From Valencia hispanica (lineage: Eukaryota; Chordata; Actinopteri; Cyprinodontiformes; Valenciidae), in the NCBI GenBank assembly GCA_963556495.2, contig OY747711.1, forward strand, positions 35,838,414-35,902,413: a DNA stretch of 64,000 nucleotides. The letters are read 5' to 3'. The position numbers and the translations under genes were made by a program. Positions 8,410-20,339 of this stretch are shown here, piece by piece. The notes beneath the pieces are model-generated. The model saw only the letters and a list, made by a program, of their open reading frames with translations. It made no database searches and had not been told where the DNA came from. Within the stretch, counting starts at the first letter, position 1. Each line of letters opens with the position of its first letter.

Positions 8410-10981
8410 ATGGAGAAGAGTGCAGGTGATGCGAGCCAATCTTTGCTGGGGCCATTGAACGGCAAGTTTATTTACAAGAAGAACGCAGATGGGACAGTCA
8501 ACAAAAACACGGTTATTTGTAGCTTATGTAGAAAAGAATTTGCTTTTCATCGAAGCTGCTCTAGCCTGACTTATCATTTTAACGCTAAACATGTTCGGGC
8601 AGGTTGCAGCGCTAATGTTGCGACTGCTAGTACTTCCAGCGCTCTTCGCCAACCCAAGCTTACAGACTATGGTAAACGACTAAGCAAAGGCACCACAGAT
8701 AAACTGACAAACTCGATCGCTAAGTGGATAGCAGGTGATTGCAGGCCAATTTCAATCGTGGAAGATGAGGGGCTAAATGAGGCGTTTCAGATAGCGTCGT
8801 CGGATGCAACATTCAGGTTACCTTCGAGAGGTACGGTAATGAAAAAAATCCATCAGTTGTATAGTGATGAAAGGAAAGCAAAAGAAGAACTGTTGGCAGG
8901 TTCAAGCAACCATGTGTCCTTAACAGGAGATCACTGGACGTCGGTGAGCAACCATAATTATTTGGGGGTCACAGCACATCTAATCGATAGTGAGTGGAAG
9001 CTTAAGTCTTTTGCATTAACTGTGTGCAAAACAACGACCCGCCATTATGCAGATGCGTGTGCCGAGCAGTTTGAAGCTGTGATAAAGGACTGGAAAATAG
9101 AAAGCAAAGTGACAACCATCGGGACCGATAGCGCAAGAACCATGGTCGCGGCAGCACGCCGGATGCCTTACGAGCATATTCCATGTGCAGCTCATATGCT
9201 GCAAAGAACCATTACAATTTGCCTTGAGGACAGCAGCTTTGACACCGCCCTGGCAAAGTGCCGCAAAATAGTCGGACACTTCAAGCACAGCCCTGCCAGC
9301 ACAGAAGAACTGCACCAGCAGCAGGCAGCCCTCGGACAGGCCAGAGAGCCATTGATTCAGGACGTATCCACAAGGTGAGACTGTCCACTACTATCTATAG
9401 TTTTTTGCTCCTAAAGAAAGTGTGTGTGTGTCAATCAATCAATCACTTTAATTTTTGTAAAACCCAATATTGCAACAAACATTGTCTCAAAGGGGCTGAA
9501 AAAATAAAAATAACAGTAACATCCATAAAAAATATAAATAACGTAAACAACAATAAAAATACCAATAACAGCAGTAACAATGTGTGTGTGTGTGCTTTAA
9601 CTATTGTACAATGTGTTTCTCAAAAGTTAAAGCCCCTTGTGGGACTAATGCAGTTTTTGTTTCATTTTTTTACAAGATGGAATTCAACCCTCTCAATGGT
9701 CTCACGGTACCTACGGAACCAGGAGGCTGTGAACACCACTTTGGCTCAACAGAAGCACAACCTGGCCACACTGACCAACCTAGAGTGTGTCAAACTACAG
9801 AAGCTGGAGGATGTTCTTGAACCCTGCAGGTATGTCCCTTTTTGTCGCTCTCTCACACATATACACACCCTTTCACACACCTGCACACCTCACCTCTCAT
9901 TCTCTCTTCCCCCTGTTATACACTCAGCTCTGCCTCTGTGTCATACAACTCTCTCTCTTTCTCACTCTTGCACACAATTCTTCTCTCTCCTTTAATTTTC
10001 TCATCTGCTCCTTCCTACATCTTTCTCTATCTTCACTCACAAACCTCATATCTCCCATCCTTCTCATACTCTCTACTCATTTACACACAAATACACAAAC
10101 AGACCTCACCTCTCTCTGCACTTTTCATACACTCATCTCCCCCTCCCTCCCATACACCTTTTACTCACACTTTAGCTCACACATACACATGCACGCACAC
10201 CCACAACACCACTAATGGATATGAGTTCATTATTGCCCTGTATTTGTTCTACTGCAGGTATGTGACGGAGCTCCTGGGAGGGGAGTCTTATGTGTCATGC
10301 TCTGTGGTGCTCCCCGCACTCTGCCATCTTAAACGTGTTATGGAGCCCACTGATGAGGATCCAGGCTACATGATGAAGTTCAAGACCACCTTTTTGAAGG
10401 ACTTAGACACACGCAAGGCCAACATCAACAACAGATGGCTGAAGATGGCAACTGCCCTTGACCCGCGATTCAAGGACTTGAAGAGCATACCCAAGGATGA
10501 GAGGGACGAGGTATGTGGGTGACTGAGACGTTCAGTGTTTTGGAAGTTTAAAAAGTGTCAAGCAAAAATTAATTTTCCATCTTTTAAGGTGTGGACCTGG
10601 CTTGGAGAGATGCTAGCAGAAGCAGGACCTGCTCCTGCTCAACCCACAGAGGACGAGCCAGCAGCCAAGAAGAGCCTGCTCCTGCTATGTTCTTCAGACT
10701 CTGACTCGGACAAGGAGGAGCCGGGGCTGCTAGCCCGTTACAAAGCTGAGCCTTGCATTGGAATGCGTGAGTGTCCACTGGAGTGGTGGGCAGCTCACAC
10801 TGGAGCCTATGGACAGCTGTCTTCTATTGCTCGCAAATACCTGGCTACTCCTGCGACCTCTGTGCCATGCGAGAGACTCTTTTCTCTTGCAGGTAACATC
10901 ATACAAAAGAAGAGAGCAGCCTTACGCTCAGACAATGTAAACAAGCTTGTTTGTCTGAGCAACTGGCTCAAGGAGACTTAG
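8410..10981 (+). CDS. hAT transposase (ZBED-type), four exons, uninterrupted
   Basis: Predicted exons are 8410-9374, 9677-9829, 10258-10510 and 10589-10981. They sum to 1764 bp (587 codons plus stop) with all junctions in frame and GT-AG. Domains in order: an N-terminal BED zinc finger (about residues 15-65, CSLC then HFNAKH); the start of the RNase H-like core with LTGDHWTSVSNHNYLGVT and IGTDSART (the usual acidic positions); CAAHMLQ; the hAT signature TRWNSTL formed across intron 1; and a C-terminal dimerisation domain with WWAAH, ATPATSVPCERLFSLAG and LVCLSNWL. It would cut and paste its own element in the nucleus. The start chosen is the first ATG before the BED finger. Catalytic integrity needs an alignment. 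Confidence 0.9.
9425..9590 (+). repeat. Repeat fragment inside transposase intron 1
   Basis: A segment starting 'tcaatcaatcaatcacttt' with 'acattgtctcaaaggggc' lies between two short (TG)n runs inside intron 1 of the hAT transposase. It resembles the family of the repeat at 63243-63560 ('tttatttatatagcgcc', 'gatgtcgtctcaatgcac'). Weak similarity, judged by eye. Confidence 0.35.
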
Positions 10982-11618
10982 ATTCTGTAATTTAACCAAA
11001 GGGGGAAGGTTGATTTGAGGACCTGTAACTGTGGCCCTACTTTCTGTAGTGGTTTTCTGGGTTTAGTTTGTTATGCCCCACATCATTGTTTTTTTTATTT
11101 ATCTAGAAACAATGTCATGTCCTCCTAACAAGGAATGCCTCTTGACTTCACGTTCTTGATGTTAAACATTTCAAGGTATGTTATCCTTGTTTTGCTGTTG
11201 TTTGTTTTATTGAGCACCTGGTTAAGTGCCTAGTGTTATTTATTATTTTATTAGCTTTATTTGCACTGCATTTTTGAATAATGCACCAGTTTTATAGGTT
11301 TGCTGGACATTTTTTTTAATTTTATTTATTTATAAAAAACACTGAAAGTGTAATTTAAGTTGCTTGATGAAGCTTTGTATATATTTTGGGCAAGATGCCC
11401 TTTTCAGATGTCAGCAATAAAAGAAATGTGTATTTCATATGCTTTTTTCTTATTTGATTAGTCATTCACTATACTGCAAGTGTTCTAGAATTCAAACTCT
11501 TTATTTGGGGACCGTCAGCAGATATGAGATTAAAATGCGATTAATTAGATTAATTAATTAGAAATCCTGTAATTAATTAGATGAATTTTTTTAATCGTCT
11601 GACAGCACTAGTTGAAAC

Positions 11619-13084
11619 ACAATTGTTGCCAGCGGTTTCCATTTTCTTTTCTGGGTCCATAACCTTAACTTGTGAAAGAGACAATATAAAGACATCTAGT
11701 TCCCAAAAGCTGCCTTGACTATTAATTACATTGACTATAGAGCACTATTCTGGTGAAATAATCTTGGGCTGATGTTGGCCAATCACAGATGTGCCCTCTA
11801 TATTGTGTTTGAAGGATAATAAAAAAATTAGGCTCTACTCTGGCCGTCCATGAGTGCTTGCCAGAGAGCATGAATGTCAATGGATAATAGCGCTGTGTGT
11901 CTCTGCACCTCCGCAGATGGAGAAGCAAAAACTAGGCTTAAGAGCACAGCTAATTGACAAAGCTTAACACCAATATGTAGTACTTGGACCTCTCATGCAT
12001 GAAAAGGTGCAAAGGTTTGCTCAAGAATGAAACTATTTTTGTTCCTACAGAAACCAGAGTAAAAAAGACTTTTTATACATCAAACAGACACATTTTACAT
12101 TAAAAATTTAGTTTAGCAGCACTTCCCTGCGCACATCATTCATTTTTTATTTTAATATTCCCAGGAAATTTACACACTATATGTATATGTGAAGAGATTT
12201 AATGAGTTTCTGGTATGAGAATAAATAGTAGTGGCTTCAAATCCAAAAATAATCACTACTCTGTGAGAGAACGAGCATCGCATGCAATTTGGTCCCTTGT
12301 TGGCTGCTGCTCATGGCAATTTATTGGCATGAAAGCTCATTGTGTGTACAGAAATACCCCTGATGAGAATAACTGGGTGTGAAGGATAAAGTAATTAAAA
12401 GTTTCCCCCTCTATAAAGATCTGCATGGGATATATTCTAATTAGAACATACTGGCAAAAACTTTGGGCAGGGAGGCCAAATCTGGTGTGTGCTGCTTGGA
12501 TGTTTTTCCTATTAAAAGAAAGCACCCTAAGATCACATAAAGCTTTATTAGTTTCCAACCTTTTCCCACCATGGTGCACAGTTAAATGGTGTAAGACTGG
12601 AAGCTGGAGGAGGGTGATAAAAGAATGGCTGCCCTGGCGTAGTACTTTTCTCACATTTATTCCAACACCCCCCCTCCAAAACCTCGGAGTTAAAATACAG
12701 CAGAAACTAAGATTTGTGCATTGGAAATTTCAGGTGGCTACACTTATTTCTATATTTGTGAAAAAAGATTTCTATTGTTCTTCACTGCTCACTCTCTTTG
12801 AGGGATCGATATTAAGAAATGTCCTGCAGAAATTCCCAGTTGCGCACAAGGCCGAGGAGTTTTAGATGTAGCTTTTCGCTTTTTATTTGCAACCCGAGGT
12901 TCACCAACTGCACAAAGCTACCTCACAAATACAAATGTTTTCTACAGACATGCAATTAAATTGTTCCCACAGAATTGAGACTAATAAAATGAGGAGAGCA
13001 TAAACAAAATCTTTTGCATTATATTACTGTTAAGATTGCTGAATGTTAAACATCTCATATGTATAGTACTGTGAGGGCATATTC
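11619..13084. other. No gene recognised
   Basis: No repeat family or convincing exon seen. Two overlapping open frames at 12337-12654 (-) and 12425-12865 (+) show no domain, no codon-like bias and no good splice context, so I treat them as chance. Confidence 0.4.
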
Positions 13085-13883
13085 ATGAGCTTGCTTCTTT
13101 TTTTTTTTTTTTACGTGTCCTGTTTGGCAGTGTGGAGCTCAGAATTGGTGTCGGAGTACCAAGTAGAAGCCCAACAGATTTACTTTCACAAGCGGAGCAG
13201 TACAGCTTTTGCTATAGTCCTCCACTTGATATATGTGTGAAAACAATTTATTATGAATTGTTGGGGTTTTTATTTCCTGATGTTATGGACACGGAGACGG
13301 AAAATTAAGGAGAAGAAAGAAGGAAGATGAAGAAGAGAGGTAGGAAACAAAATGTCATGAGAGAGGGTGAGTTGAAAATACAAGAGAGGAAGGGGAACAA
13401 AGAAAACACAGGAAGACATTGAAGTCTGCCTCCATACCCACAGGACGGCAGAGAGAGGGGGAAAAACAAAACAAAACACGAAAAAGGAACATCGACAAAA
13501 CAAACCAAACATTGTGAACTAAGAATTACACAACCACATCACACAAAAATAGATATAAAAATACAACAACGTCACAGAAAACCTCATGGTACCGATTAAT
13601 CAAGCTCTAGTAATGATAACCTCAGCCCAAGAATATATCCTTAAACACCAGAGACCCCACATCTATGTGTGTGTGTTAGCATGCTGGTGCATATAAGGTT
13701 TCTCCATAAGAGTGTTCGATAGTTGGTGTGAGCAGGCATCAATCCGTCTCCCATGAAGGAGATCGGAGCAAAGATGTCCAAAGGACCCCCAGAGCCCCAG
13801 GCGGACCCGGGCGGGGCCGACCGCATCCCCCAAGAGTGGAGCAAAGGAGAACCCCAGGGGAACAGGGAATGAGCATGCTTCTT
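13085..13883 (-). mobile_element. 5'-truncated L1-clade LINE 3' end with target-site duplication
   Basis: A poly-T run from 13100 is the poly(A) tail of a minus-strand insertion. Next come the L1 3' terminus ('acgtgtcctgtttggcag'), the purine-rich 3' UTR (13300-13500) and a GC-rich end (to 13868). Near-identical 15-bp repeats flank it: 'atgagcttgcttctt' (13085-13099) and 'atgagcatgcttctt' (13869-13883). It is homologous to 43650-44420. Frames here are not genes. Confidence 0.85.
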
Positions 13884-14472
13884 TAGTATTTGGATGATGG
13901 AGTCCTTACTCCAAATGCAATAAAAATTATGTAAGTTCTATCACCCTGTAACGAGTGTAAACATGATGTGTACTTGTTCTTGTTTTTAGCTGTACGTGTC
14001 TGGGTTGTGGGTGGTAATCAGCACCAGTTGTAAGTTGAAACAAATTAACTGTGATTTTGTCTTATTTGCGTGCCACGGATAAAAAAGGTGAAAGTTCATT
14101 AAGACAAAAGAGTGCATGTTAAACACTTTTTGCTTTCATATTACACGTTTTAAAGGAAAGAGAAAATACCAAAAAATATAATAAAACATAACATTAGAAA
14201 AACATGTAAAAAGAAGTGTGTAGTTATTGAATTGGGAATGGTTAGCTGCGAAAAGGTTTACACTCCCTCTTCATTAATTTGAATGAATGGATTTAAACCA
14301 TTTTGTCTCAAGCAGAACTGATGAATTGAGGACATCCAATTGAAGGTTGGGGAGTGTGGTGTTGAAAAAACCTGGAAAACTTTGGTAGATGGGTGAGATG
14401 GGTATAAGTAGGCTTCTGGATAGATAGAGGTGTGGTTGAGGAGTGGCTCTGCTCTCAAATACAAGTCAACAT
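13884..14472. other. No gene recognised
   Basis: AT-rich sequence without recognisable exons or repeat families. Confidence 0.4.
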
Positions 14473-14605
14473 TTATCCATCCATCATCTATCCCAACTTT
14501 TACTTGCAGGGTTGCGGGGAAGTGGTTGGTGCCTACTTCCAGCCATCATTGATACAAACTCAATGCAGAAATACCCTGGGCCAGGATTTCAACCCAGGAC
14601 TTCAA
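14473..14605 (-). repeat. Degenerate V-SINE 3' fragment
   Basis: 'atccatccatc' followed by 'cagggttgcggggaagtggt' and 'ggtgcctacttccagcc' matches the organisation of 2421-2632 at lower identity. The overlapping frames are shadows. Confidence 0.45.
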
Positions 14606-15719
14606 GAAAACAGTGCCTCAAACTGTGACAGCTCTAAGTTAAAACGATAGTTCTATTTCTATAATCCACTCACGGTCAACAACGGTACATATAAATTCAA
14701 ATATCTGCAAACACCCACACTAGTATTTGGATAAATGTCCAATGACACACTGTAGAGAAGTCTCATGCTTTTTATGCCCATCAACAAGTTCCTATGATGA
14801 GGGCCTGAGGCATAATTCTAGTATTTTATAAGGTTTCCTGGGAGAAATAGTAGTCTTTTTTAGCCCACCTACTTAAATGCATCTTTATTTTATCTTTCAA
14901 AGACACATTAGATCAGATAAATAACTTCCTTAATGACAGGTTGATGATGGGTGCCTATAGTATATGTGTATATCTATATGATTCTACTAACCCTAAATTA
15001 GAACTTTACCAGACAGTGGTGCTCAAATTGATGGATAAGATAGTAAAACTACCCCACATTTACTAAAATGCTCATAGCACAAATAACAAATGCCCAAAAC
15101 AACACAAATTCTGATACATTTGTACTTTCACTTACTCAAGAACTTGATGCAGAAATCCTTAACCCATGTACACTATGTTTCCTCTTAAAGAACAGCAAAG
15201 CTAATAGAACAGCATCGACATCTCCTTCCTAAGTTAGCAGGCAACATTAAACTCATTCAGTAACAAATAACTATTCTAATTTACACCATATACTACCTAA
15301 CACAATGTAACATAAAAAGTACTAGCATTAAAATAAGTTACTAACAGCTCAAACACAACAAGCACTGCCATTACTCCCCCGCCCCCCTACCAACTTCCAA
15401 AACCCCATAGGATGCATTACTTAGCCATAATTCTTAAAAATTGGCCAATATTAGTCGAGGGACACCTACTTGTCCCATTACGTTGACAGAAAACAGAATT
15501 TTGGCAATGTGCAGTTCAAGAACAGCCAAAATATGGGAAATAACAAATACTGTACACCTAAAGAAACGTGTTACAGAGGACTTTTTAAAATAATTTTTAA
15601 TCAATATATACCCAAAATAGGGTGCTACACATTTAATTATTAGCTTCCTGGCACAGGACAGACTTTTAATCTTAGTTCATACATTTTTTATAGTCTTTAT
15701 TGTCCATTACAGAATGTTT
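14606..15719. other. No gene recognised
   Basis: AT-rich sequence. 'atgatgagggcc' and other short blocks hint at old transposon debris, but nothing assignable was seen. Confidence 0.35.
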
Positions 15720-16930
15720 TATGTGTGTTTGGGATCAGTGGTGCGAGTTTCAATCATGTGCGCCAAACTGTAGCCCTCAGAGGAAAGGAACCACCAAGGC
15801 TCAAGTCAATGGTAAAATAAAAACTGCTGCAACATCAATGTGACTCTCCAAACTGAACTGAGTTTTGGACTGAAACCGTGTTCGCCAAGACTGAAACGCT
15901 TTGTCCAAAACTCACACCTTCAGACGTGACAGGAAAAAAGCTTTACTGTCCCAAAAGACAAATTTAGTTATTTGCTCTCTATGACTTCAAGAAAGTTTGG
16001 AGGAATCAAGGATAAGTTCTCAAAGTTAAGAACAGTGCACAAACAGTTTGGTATGGTGGTGGTAGCATTATGCTGAAGGTCTTTCCAGGGCTTTGGTGTA
16101 ACACATAAAAACAGAATAATATGGAGGGAAACCTCCAAATTCTTTAACTTTACCTCAATTCAAGAGGTAGAGAACTAAAGTTTGGAGACCCTTCATTGGG
16201 TGTTCAAATAGGATGCATATCCCAGTCAGCTAAAAATGTTGTAAATGGTAAATGGTCTGGATTTGTATAACACTTTGTCAAGTCTGAGGACTCCAAAGCG
16301 ATTTAGATTACATTCAGTCATTGACACATTCATTCATACTAATGGTGCCATGCTACATTGACCACCACCAGTAGGCGGGGCAGGTGAAGTGTCCTGCACA
16401 AGGGCACAGCAACTGAGACAGATGAAGTGGGGGAGTTCGAACCAACAACCCAGCAATTACAAATCCTTACCTCCTAAGCCACTTTAGTTTAGTTTGTCTT
16501 GTGTTTTTTTTTTATTACATGTTTGTTGAAGCACTTTGTGATTTTTATATTGAAACGTGCTATATAAATAAAGTTTTACTTACTTAAAAAGAAACATCAA
16601 ATCTGTTTTTCAGATTAGCTGAAGCAGGCTCACATTGAACTTCAGTAATGCTCCCAACCTCAAACCCAATAAAAAACGGGGGACCAATACCCTCAGGCAC
16701 TAAAGAAAAGTACTGGATAAAAACTAAAACAGAGACTAAAATGACAAAAGTAAAATCAAGTCCAACAGATCACAATAATTTAAACATTTGTGGCTGTAAT
16801 TCAAACTGTTGGACCTGGGTCTAATTGATAAAAATCACCAAGGCAATGTATAAAAAACATTTAAGCTGCATTAAAAAATTACCCCAACATTAATATAACG
16901 TCTGTGCTCATGTGGATGAATCAAATTTTG
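15720..16930 (+). mobile_element. Decayed Tc1/mariner-like element, interrupted
   Basis: Plus-strand blocks resemble the middle of a Tc1-type transposase ('gtttggaggaatcaagg', 'tatggtggtggtagcattat', 'gctgaaggtctttccagggc') and, after an insertion at 16243-16495, its 3' part ('aacctcaaacccaataaaaa'). No frame remains open. Boundaries are approximate. Confidence 0.45.
16243..16495 (+). repeat. Dispersed repeat family R1, copy 3
   Basis: It starts 'aatggtctggatttgtataa', continues 'aagcgatttagattacat', and has the core 'caggtgaagtgtcctgcaca' seen in the copy at 5250-5597. It interrupts the decayed Tc1-like element. Confidence 0.65.
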
Positions 16931-17324
16931 ACTCGAACTATATGTATTTTTATTGAATTAAACAAAATCTGCAATCAAAATGTTTACATTTTTTTACTGC
17001 AGGTTTGTTGAAACAGTTTTCCCCCCAACATTTTTTGTAAGTACAAAAGTGTATTTAAGTTAGAAATATTAACTTGAATACATAACAATAACGCAGAAAC
17101 TCAAACTTGCTTATGAATGTAACAAGTGTCCATGCAGCTACATGTTTAAATGGAGACATCAGAAAGTCCAACACAGACTCCATGCAGTAGTAACTTTCTA
17201 CTTTTTACACTCTCCAGCCTCTCTTTCTGCAGATAAGAAAAGTGAATAACAGGTTTTAGGCCAGCAGGAGAAAAGGTCACACATTTATGAAGTGCATCGA
17301 AGGGTCTGTGGGCTTTGAAGGGAG

Positions 17325-17680
17325 ATTACACGTGTGTGTGTGTGTGTGTGTGTGTGGGTGTACATGTATAGCTATACTTGTGTGGACCAACCTTTGACAG
17401 CCCACCACACTTGTGTGGACATCTGTAGTTGTGAGGACATTTTGCCTGGTCCCCACGATGTTTAACTAGCTATTAAACTCTACTAGTTAGGTTTAGAGGT
17501 ATGGTGTGAATTAGGTTTAGGTTAAGGTTAGGGTTAGGCATGTATCAGTAATGGTTAGGTTTAGAGAAAGTGTCTGGGTTAGGCATAGTAAAATCAATGG
17601 AAGTCAATACAATGTCAACACAAGTATAGCAAGACGTGCGGGTGTGTGTGTGTGCGTGTGTGTGTGTGTGTGTGTACCAA
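17325..17680 (-). mobile_element. CA-microsatellite-resident repeat (family C), copy 2, with flanking (TG)n
   Basis: The unit body is 17357-17639, the reverse complement of 7168-7448 with roughly 95% identity by eye. It is bounded by (TG)n at 17333-17356 and (TG)n-rich sequence at 17640-17675. The inverted ends are clearer here: 'gtatagctatacttgtg' on one side and 'cacaagtatagcaagac' on the other. The telomere-like block 'ggttagggttaggca' sits in the middle. No coding capacity. Confidence 0.75.
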
Positions 17681-20041
17681 AGAGATGCAGTTCTATCTCT
17701 CTCTTGTAGAGGTGTACCTGTGGTGGAATAGTAGTCTCAGAGGTGTGATAATGAAACTTTGATAGCCTATCTTTTAGTGAGCAGTGGTGGGAACGGCACA
17801 GCCAAGCACTGGCAGGAGGGCAGGGTAATGAAATCGGATGGATGGATGGGAATATTACCTGACAGGATGGCGCTTGTGCCCCACTGTCCTGCTGAGTGAT
17901 AGTCTAGTTGGGAAAAAAGGAGTAAGCAATATTTCCTGTGATTTAAACATGCTTTAAGTTGAAGCACATTTGCAACCGTCAGGCCTGGTGACTGACAGTG
18001 AGATGAAATTAAAACAAACTGCCCCCTGTAGGCCTTTTATTGCTATGGCTAGTTGCTTAGCTGATAAACTGAGATACCCCCACTGGTCAGCATTGAGACA
18101 GATATGTGGATAGTGGGACTCAGGGGGGGGCGTTGACTCTCATTTGCTTAATGACACAAATTCTACCAGCTGGCTTCTCACAGTTTATTTTCTGACTTAA
18201 TGTGACTTTATTACCACCACCACACCTGCAATTCTGTGTGAACTTCTCACCTTCTGCCTGGCTAGCACAATTTTATGTCCGTCTCATTTAGATTGTGAGG
18301 GTCAGCATGCCATTTATCAAGTGAAACAGCCTGAGGACTTACTGCTCTGTGACAGAGTGGAGTTGCAGTGGTATTAGGGTGAAGCTAAATCAGACTTAAC
18401 AGAGCTGTGAACAAAACATATCTGTTTGTTCTGCCTTGCTGTTTAGGAGGGTAGTGCGTGCAGGATTTACTTGCTCTAGTATAAATTCCTACCTCATATG
18501 ATCTTAGAATCTTAGCTCAGAAATGATCCTGTAAACCTGTGGTTTTAGTTGAAACTGAATTACCACTTCCAGCACCAGAATATTTTTGGGCAATTTTTTA
18601 TCAAGCACTTAGACGAAAACAGCAGGAACAGCATAAAACAGAACGAAAAACCCAGGTATCTATGCATGTGATACTGTGGCATTCATGATGTCCTGCAAAG
18701 CCAGGCTGCCATGGATTTATTGGGAAAACAAATTTCTGTTTGTCTGTAATTCATTCATAGTAATATATATATATTTATATATTTAATATATATATTTGCA
18801 GGTAAAAAACTTGCTCAAAATTGTTTTTAAAATCAGAATTAAAACAACTATCCAATATTCTTTAGTTATAACGATAAATTAACATAATTTATGATTTTGC
18901 ACTTTAGGAGCTTTAAAACTGTGATAACTAAGTTGTTATTTGTGGCTTTTTATATTTACATGAAAGTTTACATTTTTTGTGTTAGCATCATCCATAAGAC
19001 ACAAGGATGCTTTAATGGAAGGACTTATACTTGCATCACTGACATCTTCTGTGAACAAAGCTGAACAAAATCAAGCTTTCTATATGGGGATGAGATGATT
19101 AATGCCATGACAGCACTTTTCCCCCTCATGCTCAAGTCCCATTGGACAGCTGCTCTCACGGAGTAAAGACAGTCCTGTTTAGAACATAGCTTCATCAGAA
19201 GCAGAGTCAGTTTTTCTTTTGCTAAAAATTTACTGCTCTCCAACATGGAGTCACAATATCACAGTCAGGTGAAGTACCCCACACTGAAAAAAATGTTTGA
19301 TGCTTCAACTTCAGTTTAGACCAACAGTATCAATCTGTCAGAATATTAAATGACTTTTTTTCAAATCTGTAAGACACCTCCATGCCATCTTTTGGGTTAC
19401 TCAGACTTCCACGACAAGTTCCTTCTTAATATTTTCGAAAACACTTTTCCCTCAGGACAACACTTGACCTTTTTAACACGAGGTTACCGTGGTCAAATTT
19501 TGTGGGTCATCACTGGTTTAGCTGATTAGTTCTCGAAATAGAGGAATGGGCCTTCACAGCAGCAAGTCTGAATGTCAGTGATGTCAAGCTGAAACAGGAC
19601 GCAGCCAACGAGCAGTTGATCATAATCGTTACGACAGGAGTAAGGATGCTGCCAGCTCTCATAAGATGAGATACTGCATGTCTCCACAACAGCAATATAC
19701 ACGAACAGTTGTAAGTCTTTTGATATTAGTGCACTAAATACCTTCTTACATTTTTATACTCCGATCTTATTTTTTCTTGACAAGCCACTTAATGGAATTA
19801 ACCTGGAAATGTTGTTAAAATTCCTCTTTGTCAGAAGAGAAAAGAGAGCATGATTAAGTATTACTCCTGATCTTATATAAGAAGAGTACATAATTTAAAA
19901 GTCAAGAATCACCTCTGAGGTCTCTCTTTTATTAATATAAGTGTAACGAGAGGGCCTATGATTTAGTGTAAGAAAATATCACAATAGATGTACTGTATTG
20001 CAAAACATATCGTATACCCTTATTTTTACCAACACACATCC

Positions 20042-20043
<2 letters not shown>
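17681..20043. other. No gene recognised
   Basis: Mixed unique-looking sequence with a short AT-rich run at 18760-18800. The open frames at 17767-17967, 19025-19246 and 19510-19695 (all minus) show no recognisable domain. Confidence 0.4.

Positions 20044-20132
<89 letters not shown>
20044..20132. repeat. (AT)n microsatellite
   Basis: About 89 bp of pure AT dinucleotide. Confidence 0.97.
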
Positions 20133-20137
<5 letters not shown>

Positions 20138-20335
20138 CCCTTTCCCAAAAAATAGAATATCATGGAAAAGTTTATTTATGTCCATAATTCCATTCAAAAC
20201 ATTAAACGTCCACAAATTATAGATTCAGGGCCCACAACGTAAACGATTTCAAGTATTTAGTTGTTTATTTGTACATAATTTGGGATTCCAGCTGATAAAG
20301 CCCATGAAAACAGGAATTCAAAAAATTAGAATACT
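20133..20335 (+). mobile_element. DNA-transposon-like fragment
   Basis: It contains 'cccaaaaaatagaatatcat', a sequence I associate with a widespread fish DNA transposon end. A second 'aaaaaattagaatactg' block occurs at 20318-20335. It is cut at the right by the Rex3-like LINE. Family uncertain. Confidence 0.4.
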
Positions 20336-20339
20336 GTGC

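Larger units (their letters stand above)
8189..11618 (+). mobile_element. Complete hAT-superfamily DNA transposon with 8-bp target-site duplication
   Basis: The element runs 8197-11610 (3414 bp). The perfect 8-bp duplication 'gttgaaac' lies at 8189-8196 and 11611-11618. Terminal inverted repeats begin 'tagggctgtca' on the left and, read in reverse, 'tagtgctgtca' on the right. Both subterminal regions are rich in 'taattaga'/'aattaat' motifs, probable transposase-binding repeats. It contains one spliced transposase gene without stops. Eight-bp duplications and 'tag..ctg' ends are hAT hallmarks. Perfect duplication plus an open frame point to a recent, possibly autonomous copy. Confidence 0.95.

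Noticed and set aside
9787..10256. Long plus frames rich in Ser, His, Thr and Leu
   Set aside because: They lie in the pyrimidine-rich intron 2 of the hAT transposase; the transposase frame splices around them.
12337..12865. Overlapping frames on both strands
   Set aside because: No domain, no splice signals that fit, and mutual overlap; probably chance.
18760..18800. TATA-type promoter
   Set aside because: Just an AT-rich run with no adjacent gene.
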